64,000 nt of DNA from UBA4744 sp963717135 (lineage in GTDB: Bacteria > Actinomycetota > Acidimicrobiia > Spongiisociales > UBA4744): the NCBI GenBank assembly GCA_963717135.1, contig CAVQVN010000003.1, positions 248,001 through 312,000 of the forward strand, in the 5' to 3' direction. Of this stretch, positions 24,921 to 32,831 are shown piece by piece. The notes under the pieces are model-generated. The model was not told the DNA's origin and ran no database searches. It worked only from the letters and a program-made list of their open reading frames with translations. The position numbers were made by a program, and so were the translations under genes. How positions within the stretch are numbered: the stretch's first letter is position 1; each line of letters opens with the position of its first letter.

Positions 24921-25901
24921 ATGGAAGCAGTCATAATCCTATTCGTAGTCCTGGCGGTCCTTTTGATCGTCTTCGTCGGCGCCGGCCTCCGGATAGTCAG
25001 ACCATTTGAGAAAGGCCTGATTGAGTTCCTGGGCAGGTATCAAAAGACCGTTGATCCTGGTCTTCGTTGGGTCATGCCGTTTGTCAAACGCCTGCTCAAG
25101 GTCGACATGCGTGAGCAAGTGATCGACGTTCCTCCCCAGGAGGTGATCACCAAAGACAACGTCGTCGTCACCGTCGACGCGGTCATCTACTTCGAGGCCA
25201 CCGACCCGGTGAAACTGAAGTACAACATCTCCAACTTCGTGCTGGCAGTCACCAAGCTGGCCCAGACCAACCTTCGTAATGTGGTCGGCGATTTGCAGTT
25301 GGACGAAGCGCTCACTTCCCGCGAGTTGATCAACGCCAAGCTGCGGGAGATCCTCGACGACGCTACCGACAAGTGGGGCACCAGGGTCGTCCGCGTCGAG
25401 ATCCAGAGAATCGAGCCGCCCCCAGATGTCACCGACGCCATGCACCGGCAGATGAAGGCCGAACGTGACCGTCGAGCCGTCGTCACCGAGGCCGAGGGCC
25501 AGAAGCGGTCGGCGATTCTCAAGGCAGAAGGTGTCAAGGAGGCTCAGATTCTCGAGGCCGAGGGACAAGCCGAGGCCATCAAGCGGGTAGCCGACGCCGA
25601 CAAGTACCAGAAGCTAACGGTTGCTGAAGGTGAGGGACAGGCCATCGAGCGAGTGTTCGGAGCCATACATACCGGCGATCCGACCCCTGACTTGATTGCC
25701 ATCCGCTACCTGGAGGCTTTGCAGGGTATCGCCGACGGCCAGGCATCCAAGGTCTTTCTCCCGGTGGAGATGAGCGGGATCATGGCGAGCATCGGCGCGA
25801 TCGGCGAGCTGTTCTCCGGCGAAGGAGCGACCGGCGCGAGTCGCCCCGAGCGAACCGCCGTGCGGAAACCGGTCCCACCGGACAAAGGCACCCAGTTCTA
25901 G
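24921..25901 (+). CDS. SPFH/stomatin-family protein (QmcA/paraslipin-like)
   Basis: Membrane-anchored scaffold of 326 residues. One N-terminal membrane segment (about 2-22) is followed by the SPFH domain (VRPFEKGLIEFLGRYQKTVDPGL, 27-49, through GTRVVRVEIQRIEPP) and then a long helix with repeated AEG units (EAEGQKRSAILKAEGVKEA), as in paraslipins. It likely oligomerises on the inner membrane and organises proteases or lipids together with the NfeD protein encoded 31 bases upstream. GAGAGGG precedes the ATG. Confidence 0.92.
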   Translation: MEAVIILFVVLAVLLIVFVGAGLRIVRPFEKGLIEFLGRYQKTVDPGLRWVMPFVKRLLKVDMREQVIDVPPQEVITKDNVVVTVDAVIYFEATDPVKLKYNISNFVLAVTKLAQTNLRNVVGDLQLDEALTSRELINAKLREILDDATDKWGTRVVRVEIQRIEPPPDVTDAMHRQMKAERDRRAVVTEAEGQKRSAILKAEGVKEAQILEAEGQAEAIKRVADADKYQKLTVAEGEGQAIERVFGAIHTGDPTPDLIAIRYLEALQGIADGQASKVFLPVEMSGIMASIGAIGELFSGEGATGASRPERTAVRKPVPPDKGTQF

Positions 25902-25903
25902 AA

Positions 25904-25938
25904 GGTTCCAAGTTTCAGGTTCCAGGTTCCAAGTTGGT
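25904..25938. repeat. Heptamer array after the SPFH gene
   Basis: GGTTCCA, AGTTTCA, GGTTCCA, GGTTCCA and AGTTGGT run in exact 7-bp register, starting two bases after the stop codon. Confidence 0.85.
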
Positions 25939-25965
25939 GAGCCCCCTCTCTGGAGGGGGTTCACC
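25936..25965 (+). terminator. Hairpin terminator after the SPFH gene
   Basis: GGTGAGCCCCCTC pairs with GAGGGGGTTCACC (13 pairs, one G-T) around TCTG, followed by GCTTTCT. It directly abuts the heptamer array. A second small hairpin, GCGGAGC-TTC-GCTCCGC (25993-26009), marks the 3' end of the facing M20 gene. Confidence 0.75.
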
Positions 25966-26009
25966 GCTTTCTAAAGGCAGAAACCAAGAACTGCGGAGCT
26001 TCGCTCCGC

Positions 26010-27152
26010 TCACAGCTCCGCCCAGCGGTCCCCGGTTGCCAGGTCGATGATCGTCCACGCCATGGCCAGGGCGCCGTCGCGAATCGCCCGGCGGCCGTCG
26101 GTGGTCACCGTGTGCGCCGCAAACTCCGGTTGATGATTGACGGCATCACCTGGATTTATTGTCAGGAACGGGTGAATCGAGGGCACCACGTGGCTCACGT
26201 TCCCCATGTCGGTTGACCCGGCGGCACCCGGCTGCTCGTCGGCTCCTCTTCCCATGGTCCGCCCCAGTGCCAAAGCGTTGGCGGCAAACAGCTCAACCAT
26301 GACAGGATTGTTGACCATGTCTTCAAAGGGGTGCCCCATCTGTTCGACGTTCCATGAGCACCCGGTAGCGACGGCGGCGGCTTCGAAGCAGGCCATCACC
26401 CGCCCGTAAAGCTCCTCCATCCGGTTCCGGGTGGCGGCCCGGACATACCAGGACGAACGGGTGTAACTGGGAATGATGTTGGGGGCGTCTCCGCCGTGGG
26501 TGATGATGCCGTGGATCTTGTCCGTGGGGTAGAGCGCCTGCCGAAGGGTTGACACGTTGACGTACGCCTGCACGAAAGCATCCAGGGCGTTGATGCCGAG
26601 TTGCGGGGCGAACGCGGCGTGGGAATCCTTGCCATGGAACTCGACGTCGATATGGCGAACCGCGAGGACGTTGGGATCGACCACATCGCTGTTGGCAGGG
26701 TGCACCATCATCGAGGCGCTGGCTCCAGCGAAGGCGCCGGCATTGATAAGATCGACCTTGCCCCCCATCTTCTCTTCGGCCGGAGTGCCGAGCACGGTCA
26801 CTTTGATTCCCAATTCATCGGCGAGCGGCGCCAGCGCCGCTCCGGCTCCCGCCGCCGACGTGGCGATGATGTTGTGCCCGCAGGCGTGACCTACCGTGGG
26901 GAGAGCATCCATCTCAGCACAGATGATCACTTCCGGCCCCGCCACTCCCACCCTGGCGGCAAACGCAGTTTCCAGACCGTGAGCCGGGTACTCCACGGTG
27001 AAGCCATGCCCGGCCATGAACTCCGCCAATCGCGCCGAGGTGTCGTGCTCCTCGAACGCAATCTCGGGGTGGTCGTACATCCACTGGTTGATGCCGGCCA
27101 ACTCGCTCTCGATCCCGGCGAAGGTTTGCTCGGCGCGGGTTTTCAAATCCAT
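26010..27152 (-). CDS. M20 family metallo-amidohydrolase (AbgB/AmhX-like)
   Basis: Zinc-dependent hydrolase of 380 residues, of the M20D group that cleaves N-acyl or aminobenzoyl-glutamate-type amides. Motifs: MYDHPEIAFEE, CAEMDALPTVGHACGHN (metal ligands), VLGTPAEEKMGGK (catalytic Glu), HGKDSHAAFAPQLGINALDA (dimerisation domain) and the late metal His in STDMGNVSHVVPSIHPF. It has no signal peptide, so it is cytoplasmic. It stands alone, convergent with the SPFH gene. The physiological substrate is not evident. Confidence 0.9.
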   Translation of the reverse strand: MDLKTRAEQTFAGIESELAGINQWMYDHPEIAFEEHDTSARLAEFMAGHGFTVEYPAHGLETAFAARVGVAGPEVIICAEMDALPTVGHACGHNIIATSAAGAGAALAPLADELGIKVTVLGTPAEEKMGGKVDLINAGAFAGASASMMVHPANSDVVDPNVLAVRHIDVEFHGKDSHAAFAPQLGINALDAFVQAYVNVSTLRQALYPTDKIHGIITHGGDAPNIIPSYTRSSWYVRAATRNRMEELYGRVMACFEAAAVATGCSWNVEQMGHPFEDMVNNPVMVELFAANALALGRTMGRGADEQPGAAGSTDMGNVSHVVPSIHPFLTINPGDAVNHQPEFAAHTVTTDGRRAIRDGALAMAWTIIDLATGDRWAEL

Positions 27153-27267
27153 GGTGTCCTCGTTCGACTAGTCCTTGTGCGGGCGGTTCACGGTACCACC
27201 ACCCATCGAAGACGAATCATGACCGGGAATCCCGGCGCTACGCAAAGGGTCGGGTACGCTGCGCTTC

Positions 27268-27804
27268 GTGTTTGCCATCAGATCCCTGGTTGCCGTAGCT
27301 TTGTTGTCAGTTCTAGCCGCGTGCGCCACCGACGCCGAGCCGGGTGCTACTGCCACAACGATCACCATCCCCATCACTACCACCTCGACGGCGGCCCCGG
27401 CCACAACCATCTCGACGGTGCCGGCTCCAGAACCTTGCGATCCTCCCGGCTTCCTCCCGTCGGCTCTCCCCGAACGGGTGATCGACGACCGACCCGACGT
27501 GTCCGCGGTGCCCCTCGATGAGCTCACCTTGCAGGCGGGCACCATCGTTACCGGCTGGACCGACGCAGCCGGTAATCCGGTGCTCGCCATGGTGCGGGGG
27601 GCGCTCCCTCCCACCCGTTGGATCGACACACCAGAGGAGATCGACCTTCGGGGTGTCAAGGCGGCCGTTGGAGAGCTTGGCGACGGCATATGGGCAGTTG
27701 CCTGGTTCGAAGGCCCCGACCGATGCGACGAGTACTACCTGGTGTTCTATCCCCCGACGGGCCCGGAAGAGGCAAAAGCAGTGGCGGAGAGCCTGACGGG
27801 ATAG
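27268..27804 (+). CDS. Putative lipoprotein, function unknown
   Basis: Protein of 178 residues starting at a GTG. The signal peptide ends in the lipobox VLAAC (Cys at about 20), so it should be lipid-anchored outside the membrane. A Thr-rich linker (TATTITIPITTTSTAAP, about 28-50) tethers a globular part of about 125 residues containing two conserved-looking Cys and the run AVAWFEGPDRCDEYYLVFY. No known domain is recognised. The Thr-rich linker resembles those of other lipoproteins in this window (pstS, aapJ, beta-propeller). The stop is two bases from a heptamer array. Confidence 0.75.
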   Translation: MFAIRSLVAVALLSVLAACATDAEPGATATTITIPITTTSTAAPATTISTVPAPEPCDPPGFLPSALPERVIDDRPDVSAVPLDELTLQAGTIVTGWTDAAGNPVLAMVRGALPPTRWIDTPEEIDLRGVKAAVGELGDGIWAVAWFEGPDRCDEYYLVFYPPTGPEEAKAVAESLTG

Positions 27805-27813
27805 AAGTACCTG

Positions 27814-28288
27814 GTACCTGGTACCTAGTACGTCGGAGGCTTCAACTCATCAGGCTGCGCTCAAGACCGCGCAACATTGCCTTGATGTCTCCCAGTTCTC
27901 CTAACAAGCGCTTGTGGTCATTGTCGGGAATCAATTCGAGATCGAAACTGAGATCAAGCTGAGTCTCCACTTCACAGGCAGAACCGATGGCCACTCGGAT
28001 GAAGCGCGCAAAATCACCCCGTGTTCCTCTCCCTGCTCCTTCGGCGATATTGATGGTATGGACACGACCGCTCGCCGGAGCTGACTGGTCAAGCCAAAAC
28101 GTTCCTCAAGTGGGAAGCCAATAGTGACACGATAGATGTCGAGTACGAAGATTCGGCTTCGATGCCACACGTCCAGTCGACGGTAATCGTGCACGTCCTG
28201 TGAATAACACGGGCAGGCTCCGATTTGAAGAGGCCGAGCCCCAGGCTGAGCACCTAGCACTCCGTACGAAGTACTAGGTACCAGGTAC
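27814..28288. mobile_element. 475-bp element bounded by 18-bp inverted heptamer repeats
   Basis: GTACCTGGTACCTAGTAC at 27814-27831 and its exact reverse complement at 28271-28288 bracket a frameshifted four-helix-bundle gene. Both ends are parts of heptamer arrays: GTACCTG/GTACCTA from 27807, and GTACTAG/GTACCAG/GTACGAG from 28264. There is no transposase and no obvious target duplication. It may be a non-autonomous mobile unit, or the repeats may have been drawn together by hairpin formation. Confidence 0.5.
27842..28194 (-). pseudogene. Four-helix-bundle protein (23S rRNA intervening-sequence family), frameshifted
   Basis: From GTG 28194 the frame reads HDYRRLDVWHRSRIFVLDIY, GFPLEERFGLTSQLRRAVVSIPS. 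A missing base at about 28051 breaks it, and the next frame continues NIAEGAGRGTRGDFARFIRV, GSACEVETQLDLSFDLELIP to a stop at 27842. Together these give a complete protein of about 117 residues of the S23/bIVP four-helix-bundle family, related to the Avd accessory protein of diversity-generating retroelements. The family is often found inside 23S rRNA insertions or free in genomes; its role is unclear. No RT gene or 23S gene is nearby. Confidence 0.8.
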
Positions 28289-28306
28289 GAGGTACGCCCG
28301 AAGGGC

Positions 28307-29086
28307 TCAGAGAATCTGGCTGAGGAACAGTTTGGTCCGGTCCTCGTCGGGGTTTTCGAAGAAGTGCTGGGGGGTTCCCACCTCGACGATTTCTCCGTCG
28401 GCCATAAAGACCACCCGGTTGGCCACCGCCCGGGCAAAGCCCATCTCGTGAGTGACGACGATCATGGTCATCCCGGACTCCGCCAGCTCGACCATGGCAT
28501 CCAAGACCTCTTTGATCATCTCGGGGTCGAGGGCAGAGGTGGGCTCGTCGAACAGCATGACCTTGGGCTTCATTGCCAACGCCCGGGCTATCGCCACCCG
28601 CTGTTGCTGACCGCCGGACAGCTGACCCGGGTACTTGTGCGCCTGTTCGGGGATCTGCACCTGCTCGAGGTGATGCATGGCCAATTCTTCCGCTTCCTGC
28701 TTGGGCATTCGCCGCACCTGCCTGGGCGCCAGTGTGATGTTGTCCAGAACCGTCAGATGCGGGAAGAGGTTGAACTGCTGAAACACCATGCCGGTCTCGC
28801 GGCGAATCTCCTGAATCTTCTTGATATCGTCCGTCAGCTCGACCCCATCCACGATTATGCGGCCTGCATCGTGTTTCTCGAGACGGTTGATGCAACGTAT
28901 CAGGGTCGACTTGCCCGACCCGGACGGTCCGATTACCACCACCACGTCTCCGCGACCCACGTTCATGTTGATGCTCTTCAGAGCTTGGAAGTCGCCGAAG
29001 TACTTGTCGACGTTCTGTACCTCGATCATCAACCCGGCGGTGCTGCCATTCTCCGCTCCATCACCGGACAATTTTGGATCTGTCAT
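28307..29086 (-). CDS. aapP: Polar amino-acid ABC transporter ATP-binding protein
   Basis: ATPase of 259 residues for the Aap-type importer. Walker A is GPSGSGKSTLIRCINRLE (about 51), the Q-loop is FQQFNLFPHLTVLDN, the signature is LSGGQQQRVAIARAL, Walker B is VMLFDEPTSALDPEM, and the H-loop is VVTHEMGFAR, the exact GlnQ/AapP wording. ATGA overlaps the upstream permease stop, so the longer frame is rejected. It closes the operon aapJ-aapQ-aapM-aapP. The right arm of the inverted-repeat element lies 18 bases after its stop. Confidence 0.95.
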   Translation of the reverse strand: MTDPKLSGDGAENGSTAGLMIEVQNVDKYFGDFQALKSINMNVGRGDVVVVIGPSGSGKSTLIRCINRLEKHDAGRIIVDGVELTDDIKKIQEIRRETGMVFQQFNLFPHLTVLDNITLAPRQVRRMPKQEAEELAMHHLEQVQIPEQAHKYPGQLSGGQQQRVAIARALAMKPKVMLFDEPTSALDPEMIKEVLDAMVELAESGMTMIVVTHEMGFARAVANRVVFMADGEIVEVGTPQHFFENPDEDRTKLFLSQIL

Positions 29087-30324
29087 CGTTCTCCGACTCC
29101 CAACTTCTTTTCGAGTCGCCGGCTTTCTCGCGACATCGTGTACGAACCAACCCAGTAGATAAGACCGACGAACGGCAACGTGACTCGCGACAGGCCCTGA
29201 CCGAAGAACTCCGGTTGAGCGTTGACCAGCTTTGACACATACAACACGTCGGTGATCCCGACGATGTACACCAGCGACGTGTCTTTGTACAGGCTGATGA
29301 ACTGCCCGACCATGGCCGGGATGACCGAACGAAGCGCCTGTGGCAGAACAACCAAACGCATAGTTTTCCACGGCGCCAGGCCCACTGCCTGGGCCGCCTC
29401 AGTTTGACCTTTGGGAACGCCCTGCAAGCCACCCCGAACATTTTCGGCCAGATACGCAGCCTCGAACAAAGTGATCGCTACGAGAATCCTCACAAAATTG
29501 CTCGGATCGACCCCGGACGGAAGCATGAACCCGAGGGCGAAGATACCCATCAGCAGCAGCGTGATGAGCGGCACACCACGGATGAACTCGATGTAAGTGA
29601 CGGAAAGCAGCCGCACGGCCGGCAGGGTCGACCGGCGGCCGAGAGCGAGGATCAATCCGAGTGGGAAAGCCATCACGATCCCGGAGACCGTCAACACGAA
29701 GGTCAGATGCAAGCCACCCCACTTGTCCGGCGGCACTCCGCCGAACCCCCAAAGTACTGCAACGGCCGCCGCCACCAGCCCCGCGAAGATCAGCCAAGCC
29801 CGTCGACGCACCGCTGCAGGAAGTTTGAGACCCAGATAGCGAGCCGCCACGCCGGCGACCAGAGCGGCGATGGTCATGAGCGTCGGCGTAATCGTTCGAG
29901 TCAGAGACAGCAGAATGACCACCAACAGCAGCATCGGCCAGAACCGCTGCAACCAATCACTGGGCTTCGAGATGTCAAACGGCAAACCCGCTTCTTCGGC
30001 GCGGGCGCCGGCATTAGCGGTGACCGCTCCGGCCAATAGACCGATCGCCGCCGCAATGAGGATGATCGAAGCCACCTGTCTTCCCAACTCCTCGCGTGGG
30101 AACTGGCCGACCATGAAGAGCGTGAGGTTCCTGATCACGATTTCCCAGTCCGCGGTCACAAAGATCCAACGGAAGAGGCTGATGCCAAGCCAAACGAACA
30201 AAGCCCCGAAGATGATGGACAGAACCGAGTTGTACCAATTGGGGAACAGGTTCTTGCGCGACCACTGAACAAAAGTTGGAGCAGAGGGGCGACGAGATGA
30301 CTGGACGGGGGTGGTGGCAGCCAT
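29083..30324 (-). CDS. aapM: Polar amino-acid ABC transporter permease, AapM-like
   Basis: Membrane subunit of 413 residues. Several N-terminal membrane segments (about 30-200) not found in small HisM-type permeases precede the transport core, which carries YIEFIRGVPLITLLLMGIFALGF and the EAA motif GGLQGVPKGQTEAAQAVGL (about 300-318). This long form is that of AapM/BztC. Its ATG shares one base with the aapQ stop (TGATG), and its stop overlaps aapP as ATGA. It likely imports general L-amino acids. Confidence 0.92.
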   Translation of the reverse strand: MAATTPVQSSRRPSAPTFVQWSRKNLFPNWYNSVLSIIFGALFVWLGISLFRWIFVTADWEIVIRNLTLFMVGQFPREELGRQVASIILIAAAIGLLAGAVTANAGARAEEAGLPFDISKPSDWLQRFWPMLLLVVILLSLTRTITPTLMTIAALVAGVAARYLGLKLPAAVRRRAWLIFAGLVAAAVAVLWGFGGVPPDKWGGLHLTFVLTVSGIVMAFPLGLILALGRRSTLPAVRLLSVTYIEFIRGVPLITLLLMGIFALGFMLPSGVDPSNFVRILVAITLFEAAYLAENVRGGLQGVPKGQTEAAQAVGLAPWKTMRLVVLPQALRSVIPAMVGQFISLYKDTSLVYIVGITDVLYVSKLVNAQPEFFGQGLSRVTLPFVGLIYWVGSYTMSRESRRLEKKLGVGER

Positions 30325-31499
30325 CAGTTCACCACGTATTGGATTCGGCGATTGACGTAATTGACGATCAAGGAGATAACGAGAGAGAACGTGAGGTAGA
30401 CCCCCATCAGGATCACAATGCTCTGGGGGGCCGGATTTCCATTGCCGATCACCTGGAACACGATCGTGGTGACTTCTGCGTAGCCAATGGCCAAGGCCAA
30501 CGACGTGTTCTTAACGAAGTTGAGGTATTGGTTGATGATCGGCGGCAACGCGATTCGGAACGCCTGGGGGAGGATCACAAACCGCAAACGCTGAAAGCTG
30601 CCCAAGGCCAGCGCATTGGCCGCCTCGACCTGGCCCTTGGCTACCGCCTGAATCGAGCCTCGCACGATTTCCGCCACATGACTGGCGGTGTAGAGCGATA
30701 ACGCGATGAGCACCGTTACATAGTTGGCCAGGGTCAAGAAGCCTCCGGTGACCACCAATCCCTCGAGTTCGGGCCGTGAGAGCGCGATAGGGTCATCGAG
30801 CAACAGATAAGCGACGACGGCCACACCGAGGAAGAAGAGGCCCGACCACAGGACTCGATGATGGGGCTCACCGGTTGCGTCTGATCGTCGGGTTCTCCAC
30901 ACCCAAATCCCGATTGCTGCCAGCAGCGCCCCCGCCAACACCATCCAATACGTTCCTGCCCCACTCCCGTTGGTTATCCAGGGCACCGATATTGACCGGT
31001 TTGAGATGACAAACCAGCCGAAAGGCGTCGCCGCCTCCTGAATCCTGGGAAGCATCAGTATCAAAGCGTTGGTGAAGAGGATGACGAGCAGGGGCGGGAT
31101 GTTGCGGAGGGTCTCGACATAGGTGGTGGCGGCCTTGGAAACCAACCAGTTCGGCGACAGCCGGGCCACCCCAACCAGGACACCGAAGATGGTCAGCAGA
31201 GGGATCCCCAAGATGGCAAGCGCAAAGGTGTTTCGGACTCCAACGAGGATTACGTCGCTGATCGGTTGGGCCGGCTCAAAGTCGGAATTCGCAACCTGAA
31301 ACCCGGCGGGCCCATTGAGGAAACCGAAATCGGTGCGGATCCCCACCGACTCGAGGTTGGTGGTCACGTTCCCGAGAATCCACCTGAACAGGAAGAAGGC
31401 CCCGGCTACCGCGGCCACCTGAGCAAACGCGCGCAACACTCGCAGGTCCCGCCAGAACGGAGGGCGGGTCGTCTCGACGGTGGTCGGGTGGGCAGTCAT
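30324..31499 (-). CDS. aapQ: Polar amino-acid ABC transporter permease, AapQ-like
   Basis: Membrane subunit of 391 residues, of the AapQ/BztB long type. The core shows TYVETLRNIPPLLVILFTNALI and the EAA loop GSIQAVAKGQVEAANALALG (about 290-309) that couples to the ATPase. A variable middle insert (about 165-240) includes two extra membrane segments. It pairs with AapM to form a heterodimeric channel. It begins 55 bases after the frameshifted binding-protein gene, across a strong hairpin. Confidence 0.92.
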   Translation of the reverse strand: MTAHPTTVETTRPPFWRDLRVLRAFAQVAAVAGAFFLFRWILGNVTTNLESVGIRTDFGFLNGPAGFQVANSDFEPAQPISDVILVGVRNTFALAILGIPLLTIFGVLVGVARLSPNWLVSKAATTYVETLRNIPPLLVILFTNALILMLPRIQEAATPFGWFVISNRSISVPWITNGSGAGTYWMVLAGALLAAIGIWVWRTRRSDATGEPHHRVLWSGLFFLGVAVVAYLLLDDPIALSRPELEGLVVTGGFLTLANYVTVLIALSLYTASHVAEIVRGSIQAVAKGQVEAANALALGSFQRLRFVILPQAFRIALPPIINQYLNFVKNTSLALAIGYAEVTTIVFQVIGNGNPAPQSIVILMGVYLTFSLVISLIVNYVNRRIQYVVN

Positions 31500-31511
31500 G
31501 CTGCGTTCGGC

Positions 31512-31540
31512 GGGGTGGTGGCCCGTCGGGCCACCACCCC
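31512..31540 (-). promoter_or_regulatory. Intercistronic hairpin between aapJ and aapQ
   Basis: GGGGTGGTGGCCC and GGGCCACCACCCC pair over 13 perfect bases around a 3-nt loop. There is no U-run. It sits 14 bases after the binding-protein stop and 13 before the permease start, where such hairpins protect the 3' end of the binding-protein message or attenuate read-through. Confidence 0.8.
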
Positions 31541-31553
31541 CTATTTCAGTTCC

Positions 31554-32659
31554 CTACCTGTACGGCGGAGCGTATAGGAGTCCACCATTTCGCCACTGGG
31601 CGTTGACACCGCGCTCCAACCCGAGCGGAGTGTCGGGCCCGACGTTCCGGTCGTAGATCTCGCCATAGTTGCCGACGGCAGAGATCACATCGACCACAAA
31701 GTCGGTTGGCAGCCCCAGACCGGGATCGAACGTGGTCGGATTGCCATCGCTGTCGGTGATTTCCTGACCAAGGAACTTCTGGATGGTCGTATCGTCACCG
31801 GAGTAGTTCCCGACATCCCCTTGGGTTATCCCGAACTCCTCGGCCTGGATGGTCGCCAGGACGACCCAGTTGACCACATCGGCCCACTGGGTATCTCCGT
31901 CACGAACGACCGGGCCTAGCGGTTCCTTCGAGAAAGTCTCTTCGAGGATGGTGAGTGCCTCAGGCCCGCCCTCACTATCCGGGAAGGTTGACCGAACGCC
32001 GGCCAGCTGCGACTTGTCGGAAGTCCAACCGTCACATTGACCGGCGATGAAGGCCTCACGAAGCAAATCGTTATCGTCGAAGCTCAGCGGATCGAAAGGT
32101 GTCCCGGAGGCATCAAATCGATCCGAGAGGTTCAACTCGGTCGTGGTACCGGACAACACACAGATGGTGGTGTTCGCCATGTCTTCAATGGTACGAGAAG
32201 CCAGCATCGGACTCGAACCATCATGCCCTGTCCGTCGTAGAATGTGGTTGTGAGGAAGGTAGCTCCCTCACCGCCATCGCGAGTCGCCGTCCACGTCGTG
32301 TTGCGAATCAACACGTCGATCTCGCCGGACTGCAGGGCTGTGAACCGCTGCTGGGCGGTAAGCGGCTTGTACTCCACCTTGTCGGCATCTCCAAACAAGG
32401 CAGCCGCGATGGCCTTGCAATAGTCGATGTCGAAACCCGAGAACGCCCCGGCGGAATCGACGAATCCGAACCCGGGCACCGCGTTGTTCACACCACAGTT
32501 GAGAACACCACGAGCCTGAATCTCCGCCAGAAGGCCTCCCGCGGTGGTTTGGCCGCCGTCGGCCGCGGTCGTCGTCGTGGTTTCTTCGACGGTGTCACCG
32601 CCGCAGGCTGCAGCCACCATGGCCAGCACCACGACGAGCAGCAATAGTCGTTTGATCAT
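31554..32659 (-). pseudogene. aapJ: General amino-acid substrate-binding protein AapJ, split by a one-base frameshift
   Basis: From ATG 32659 (SD GGGAGGAG) a lipoprotein signal MIKRLLLLVVVLAMVAAACGG, Thr-rich linker and the AapJ opening VLNCGVNNAVPGFGFVDSAG run to YDGQGMMVRVR. At about 32208 one base is missing, and the next frame continues MLASRTIEDMANTTICVLSG, TTTELNLSDRFDASG to a complete C-terminus (GVNAQWRNGGLLYAPPYR). Repairing one base gives about 368 residues, normal for AapJ. It is the first gene of an operon with intact permeases and ATPase, so a sequencing indel is as likely as real loss. Confidence 0.87.
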
Positions 32660-32767
32660 CCCTCTCCTCCCAAACATGGTCGGGTACCGGGAACACTCCC
32701 GGCGTGACGCCGACCATAGCGACCGCGCGTGGTTGGTTTCAACTAGAGATGCGGCTCGCTTCGCTCG

Positions 32768-32831
32768 CAGTCGCCAGTCGCCAGTCGCCGACCACCAAGA
32801 GCCGGATACTGGGTACTGGGTACTAGGTACT
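32768..32831. repeat. Two heptamer arrays overlapping the end of dxs
   Basis: Three perfect CAGTCGC units (32768-32788) and, 15 bases on, GGATACT, GGGTACT, GGGTACT and AGGTACT (32804-32831). The last unit and a half encode the final residues and the TAG stop of dxs on the opposite strand. Confidence 0.88.

Noticed and set aside
28294..28320. Target-site duplication beside the 475-bp element
   Set aside because: The bases outside the two arms do not match each other over more than two or three positions, so no duplication can be claimed.
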